Positions 5,679 through 8,555 of a DNA stretch of 8,555 bases are shown here, piece after piece. Within the stretch, counting starts at the first letter, position 1, and each line of letters starts with the position of its first letter. This DNA is from an uncultured Prevotella sp. (GTDB lineage: Bacteria > Bacteroidota > Bacteroidia > Bacteroidales > Bacteroidaceae): assembly GCA_900550035.1 (NCBI GenBank), contig URQS01000087.1, positions 1 to 8,555 on the forward strand. Reading direction: 5' to 3'. The notes under the pieces are model-generated. The model had not been told where the DNA came from. It was given only the letters and a program-made list of their open reading frames with translations, and searched no databases. The position numbers and the translations under genes are program-made.

Positions 5679-7166
5679 TTATTGCAAGACACCGAGTGCC
5701 TTCTTTAAGTTAACTTGACTCATTTTTACGTCTACTTCGGCGTCTATCTTCTGCGATTGTGCCTGCACCCATGCTGTCTGTGCAGCCATTACGTCGGTAG
5801 TTGGTATTACACCCTCCTTGAATCCGAGGTTGGCGCAACGCAGGTTTTCCTCAGCGTTCTCTACGTTTTTCGTTGCCATGGCCAGACGGCGGTTGGCCTC
5901 TTTAACCTTGAATTGGCTCTGGCTCACCTGCAGGTCTATCTTCTCACGAATGTCGTCGCGTTCGAGTTCGACGATAGTTGTGGCAATTCGGCTTGCGCGC
6001 ACCTTGTATGTGCCCTCCATCCAGTTCCACAGCGGTACGCGCACCATCACTCCGACATTCCACATGCCCGAGAGTTTGCGTTCGAATCCGTTGAAGACGT
6101 TGGGGTTGGTGGCTACATATCCGCCCGTAAGCAACACCTGTGGAAGATAGGCGGCACGTACCAGCTTGGTGGCCTGGCGACTCATGTCGGCAGAATTCTG
6201 CAGAAGCTTCAGCTCTGGACGGTTCTCCATTGCTACAGAGCGGTCGGCCTGAGTGTCGTCTGATTGTGACGTGAGGTTTTCGGAATTTTCGTCAGCCAGT
6301 GTGATGTCCGAGTCTACATCCATACCGCACAATTGGCAGAGCAGCATCTTGGCGAGTGCCAGTCCGTTCTCGGCCTGTGTCAGCGACATCTCTGCCTCGT
6401 TCACCTTGACGTCTACCTTCAGTCCGTCGGCTCGTGTGGCAACACCTTCGCGTATCATCTTGCTCACATCATCGTCGAGTTTTTTGACAACAGCCAGATA
6501 GCTTTCGGCCAATTGCTTTTTGTGATGTACAGAAACAACAGTCCAGTATGCCTGGTCGATAGAGTGCAGTGTGTTTTGCGTCGAAGCCTCAATGTTGTTC
6601 TGCGCCATCTCTTCGCCTATGGCAGCCATACGATTGGCTGCTATTATGGCTCCACCCATGTACACGGGCTGTGTGAGCATTATTGAGAGGGCGTACATCT
6701 GGCGTGTGTCTGTACGGAAAGCGTCAACTATGTTCTGTCCTACATGGTTGACGGCTTCACCGATTTTTGAGCCCACCTGTCCGAACATGCCTCCGAGATT
6801 GGATGCTTGTTCGGGTGTGAGTATGCCCTGCTGGGCAAGGTTTGTCAGAGCGCCGGCAATGTCGTTGTGCAGCGCACCGGTGGTGTTGGTGCCTGCATTG
6901 GCGAGTGCCGACTTCTGGTCTTTGCTGAGTAGTGATATCTCGCGGCTTGTCAGTTCGTAGCCGCCGAGCGCACTTATGTGCGGCAGATACTTTGTTTTGG
7001 CCGCTTTCTTGTTGTAGCGAGCCATGTCGAGCTGCAGGCGTGATACCGACAGGGTCTTGTTGTTGCGCAATGCCATTGCGCGACAACTGTCGAGTGTCAG
7101 TGTCTGTTGTGCCTGAGCGCTTGTGGCAAGCGTAGTAAGGGCCAATATTAAAAATTTATGTTTCAT
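5679..7166 (-). CDS. TolC-family outer-membrane efflux channel
   Basis: This 495-residue protein has a clear signal peptide (MKHKFLILAL onward), with likely cleavage after Ala19 in AQA-QQ. The mature part shows the two-fold repeat of the OEP/TolC family. Repeat one spans about residues 22-300, with barrel strands near 62-74 and 156-170. Repeat two spans about 315-495, beginning RPELKLLQ, with strands around 341-350 and 369-379 (VGVMVRVPLWN). The rest is the long helices that form the periplasmic tunnel. The stretch between the two strands of the first repeat is about 80 residues, compared with roughly 16-18 in the second, giving one large predicted outer loop. It lies 44 bases after the coiled-coil gene and 21 bases before the adaptor gene. 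It should form the outer-membrane exit duct for the pump encoded downstream. Confidence 0.93.
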   Translation of the reverse strand: MKHKFLILALTTLATSAQAQQTLTLDSCRAMALRNNKTLSVSRLQLDMARYNKKAAKTKYLPHISALGGYELTSREISLLSKDQKSALANAGTNTTGALHNDIAGALTNLAQQGILTPEQASNLGGMFGQVGSKIGEAVNHVGQNIVDAFRTDTRQMYALSIMLTQPVYMGGAIIAANRMAAIGEEMAQNNIEASTQNTLHSIDQAYWTVVSVHHKKQLAESYLAVVKKLDDDVSKMIREGVATRADGLKVDVKVNEAEMSLTQAENGLALAKMLLCQLCGMDVDSDITLADENSENLTSQSDDTQADRSVAMENRPELKLLQNSADMSRQATKLVRAAYLPQVLLTGGYVATNPNVFNGFERKLSGMWNVGVMVRVPLWNWMEGTYKVRASRIATTIVELERDDIREKIDLQVSQSQFKVKEANRRLAMATKNVENAEENLRCANLGFKEGVIPTTDVMAAQTAWVQAQSQKIDAEVDVKMSQVNLKKALGVLQ

Positions 7167-7210
7167 ATTCGTTTGTTTGGTGGAGTGTACGGCTTGTCAG
7201 CCTCGGTGGC

Positions 7211-8092
7211 TTACTTGAATGTGAAACTGCGTGAGCCAATCATGTTGCCATCGGCAAAGATGCTTACCTGATAAGTACCGGCAAGCAGCGACTGCGACAC
7301 GTTCCAGTAAGTAGTTATAGCCATTTCCTGTCCGCCGTATTCCACTGTCTTGTGCATTGTAGCTTCGAGCGAGCGGTTCTGATAGTTGAATGATCCGCCA
7401 CCGCCGAGTGTTGTTCCGGCTGGTGTGGTGATGCGCACATAGAATGTCTTCTGTCCGTTCTGTGCTGTCACGTTCTTGGCTATGGTGAAGTTAACCTGAA
7501 TGTTTGTACACTTTGATGTCTTGTCGGTAGCTTTACCGCGCTTGTTCTTCAGCTGCATTGAGATACCTGTGGCATCGAGCTGTGCGGCAATAGCCACTTT
7601 TTCTGAGAGTGTGGCGCGTTCGGTGTTGAGTCCTTCTATCTGTCGTGTAGCTTCGTTATACTGTCCCTTGATGCGTGTGTTCTCGGCAGTGAGGTTCTGG
7701 TTGAGTCGGTTGAGTGAGTCAATTTCGATGACATAGCTACGCAATACGGCGCGTACTGTAGCCAGTTCCTTCTTGAGACGTGCTATCTCGCGTGCGTCGC
7801 TCGACTTGGTGTCTTGCAGTTCCTTGAGCAGTCGTTCGGTCTTTTCCTGCTCGGCAGTGAGTTGGGCTACGATAGAGTCGTTGGTTATCTGCGCCTTCAT
7901 CTCGCTGTATTGGTTGGCAAACTGCTGATACTCGTTCTCCATCTCCTTCTTGTCGAGGTCGGCGAGTTCCTGCATAGCCTTGTTTTCTTTTCTTTGACTG
8001 TCAAGATTTACATAAAGGTAGGCAATAGTGCCAACAAGGGCTAAACCTATTACACCCGCTACTATCCCAGTAATGAGCTTTTTCTTTTCCAT
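7211..8092 (-). CDS. Membrane-anchored coiled-coil protein of unknown function
   Basis: I do not recognise a named family for this 293-residue protein, though proteins of this layout occur in Bacteroidetes. It begins MEKKK, then has one membrane helix (about residues 7-28). A long charged heptad-rich region predicted to be coiled coil follows (about 32-168), then a C-terminal domain rich in beta strands (about 172-293, ending with GTYQVSIFADGNMIGSR and SFTFK). Lysines before the helix suggest the N-terminus is cytoplasmic and the rest is periplasmic. I chose the ATG at 8092; an in-frame TTG at 8110 would add six residues outside the natural start. A good promoter lies just upstream, and the TolC-family gene follows after 44 bases with no promoter visible between, so it is probably the first gene of the efflux operon. 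A structural or assembly role for the pump is possible but unproven. Confidence 0.75.
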   Translation of the reverse strand: MEKKKLITGIVAGVIGLALVGTIAYLYVNLDSQRKENKAMQELADLDKKEMENEYQQFANQYSEMKAQITNDSIVAQLTAEQEKTERLLKELQDTKSSDAREIARLKKELATVRAVLRSYVIEIDSLNRLNQNLTAENTRIKGQYNEATRQIEGLNTERATLSEKVAIAAQLDATGISMQLKNKRGKATDKTSKCTNIQVNFTIAKNVTAQNGQKTFYVRITTPAGTTLGGGGSFNYQNRSLEATMHKTVEYGGQEMAITTYWNVSQSLLAGTYQVSIFADGNMIGSRSFTFK

Positions 8093-8145
8093 AGTGTTTT
8101 GATATATCAATTAATGAGTTTTAAATAATAAAGTTTAAACTGTTG

Positions 8146-8176
8146 CAAAGTTAGTTTTTTAATTTTAAAGCGCAAA
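8146..8176 (-). promoter_or_regulatory. Promoter of the coiled-coil/efflux operon
   Basis: Read on the minus strand, TTTG (8176-8173) and TAACTTTG (8153-8146) are separated by exactly 19 bases, a full match to the Bacteroidetes -33/-7 consensus. Transcription should begin near 8139, leaving a leader of about 45 bases before the ATG at 8092. No comparable element was found in the gaps before the TolC, HlyD or permease genes, so this is the best candidate for driving all five. Confidence 0.75.
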
Positions 8177-8251
8177 ACAACGGGTGTTGTAAATAAATAA
8201 TGATTGCTAAAATCGAAGACAAAAACAGAAGAACGGAACAGGTAAATAATA

Positions 8252-8330
8252 AAAGAAGCCCTTTTGGCTTGCTAATGAGTTCGTTCTGTATGTCAAAAGG
8301 ACAACTTTAGCAAGCCAAAAGGGCTACTTT
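8252..8330. repeat. Interrupted 79-bp inverted repeat
   Basis: A perfect 19-bp inverted repeat (8257-8275 and 8307-8325, arms of AGCCCTTTTGGCTTGCTAA type) is extended by four more pairs beyond one A/A mismatch (8252-8255 with 8327-8330). The centre of 31 bases can itself form a small hairpin (TGTC at 8291-8294 with GACA at 8300-8303). Each arm is also partly self-complementary (AAGCC...GGCTT). On the minus strand the stem is followed by a T-rich tail, so it could terminate leftward transcription arriving from beyond the window. However, it lies in the upstream region of the coiled-coil gene, not at a visible gene end. No target-site duplication is evident, so a miniature transposable element is not supported. 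Confidence 0.7.
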
Positions 8331-8339
8331 AGAATTGTG

Positions 8340-8358
8340 GAAAAATTTAAAATTTTTC
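8340..8358. repeat. Small A/T palindrome
   Basis: Bases 8340-8358 form a perfect 9-bp inverted repeat (GAAAAATTT and AAATTTTTC) around a single central A. It could be a protein-binding site, but in such A/T-rich sequence chance is a fair explanation. Confidence 0.35.
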
Positions 8359-8510
8359 AATACAAAAGCTATCAAATGAAGCCTTCAAAATTTCTATAAT
8401 CAATTTTTGTTTTGTAACACTTTTTTACTACGTGTGCGATATTTGCGCCGTGTGTTTTAAATACGATTTTACTATTCTTGTACTCCACTCGCTAAAATCC
8501 CTTGGCTATA

Positions 8511-8542
8511 TTTCTTTATCAATTAAATAAATCGTAAATTTG
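8511..8542 (+). promoter_or_regulatory. Possible promoter for a rightward gene outside the window
   Basis: TAAATTTG at 8535-8542 is a full match to the Bacteroidetes -7 element. The best -33 candidate is TTTC at 8511-8514, 20 bases upstream, one base off consensus. It would serve a plus-strand gene starting just beyond the window, divergent from the efflux operon. Confidence 0.4.
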
Positions 8543-8555
8543 CAAATACAATAAC

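Larger units (their letters stand above)
8331..8555. other. Gene-free A/T-rich right end
   Basis: Apart from the small palindrome at 8340-8358 and a possible promoter at the edge, I see no coding frame, RNA gene or repeat here. The minus strand has only frames of a few codons before stops. Confidence 0.5.

Noticed and set aside
7191..7210. Small hairpins between the coiled-coil and TolC-family genes as a terminator
   Set aside because: The stems are 3-4 bp, mutually exclusive, and not followed by a T tract on the minus strand.
8092..8110. TTG start for the coiled-coil gene
   Set aside because: The ATG at 8092 gives a typical MEKKK-plus-membrane-helix N-terminus; the six extra residues add nothing recognisable.

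Overview
The window looks like a chromosomal segment of a Bacteroidales bacterium, most like Prevotella or a close relative. Three things point that way. Promoters fit the Bacteroidetes consensus TTTG-N19-TAnnTTTG, the start codons follow A/T-rich leaders without Shine-Dalgarno sequences, and the proteins are typical of the group (a family 9-like carbohydrate-binding protein and a TolC/HlyD/paired ABC-2 permease operon). Genus-level assignment is an inference.

Left part, plus strand (about 1-1902): an A/T-rich region leads to a clear promoter at 212-242. A structured leader of roughly 190 nt follows, containing one long hairpin and then a GC-rich 10-bp terminator-like hairpin only about 40 nt before the next gene. 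That gene is nagB (glucosamine-6-phosphate deaminase), with all expected catalytic and allosteric residues. Twelve bases later comes a cytoplasmic CBM9-like protein, probably in the same transcript. The leader could be a separate small RNA, or an attenuator controlling nagB. This is the most interesting regulatory signal in the window.

A perfect 23-bp inverted repeat at 1952-2003 separates this unit from a convergent one and probably terminates both.

Right part, minus strand (8092 down to 2047): five genes in one direction, in transcription order. They are a membrane-anchored coiled-coil protein of unknown function, a TolC-family outer-membrane channel, an HlyD-family periplasmic adaptor, and two ABC-2 type permeases. 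A good promoter lies just upstream of the first gene (8146-8176), and no promoter match was found in the later gaps, so a single five-gene operon is likely. Together the last four would form an envelope-spanning efflux pump. No ATP-binding subunit is present in the window. The 260-bp gap between the adaptor and the first permease is filled by two inverted arrays of a 7-bp repeat.

Right end (8093-8555): no gene seen. It holds the operon promoter, a 79-bp interrupted inverted repeat not attached to any visible gene end, a small A/T palindrome and a possible rightward promoter at the very edge. No rRNA, tRNA, insertion sequence, phage gene or CRISPR array was found. The genes look ordinary for the lineage; the novelty is mainly in the nagB leader, the heptad arrays, the ATPase-less pump and its coiled-coil leading gene.
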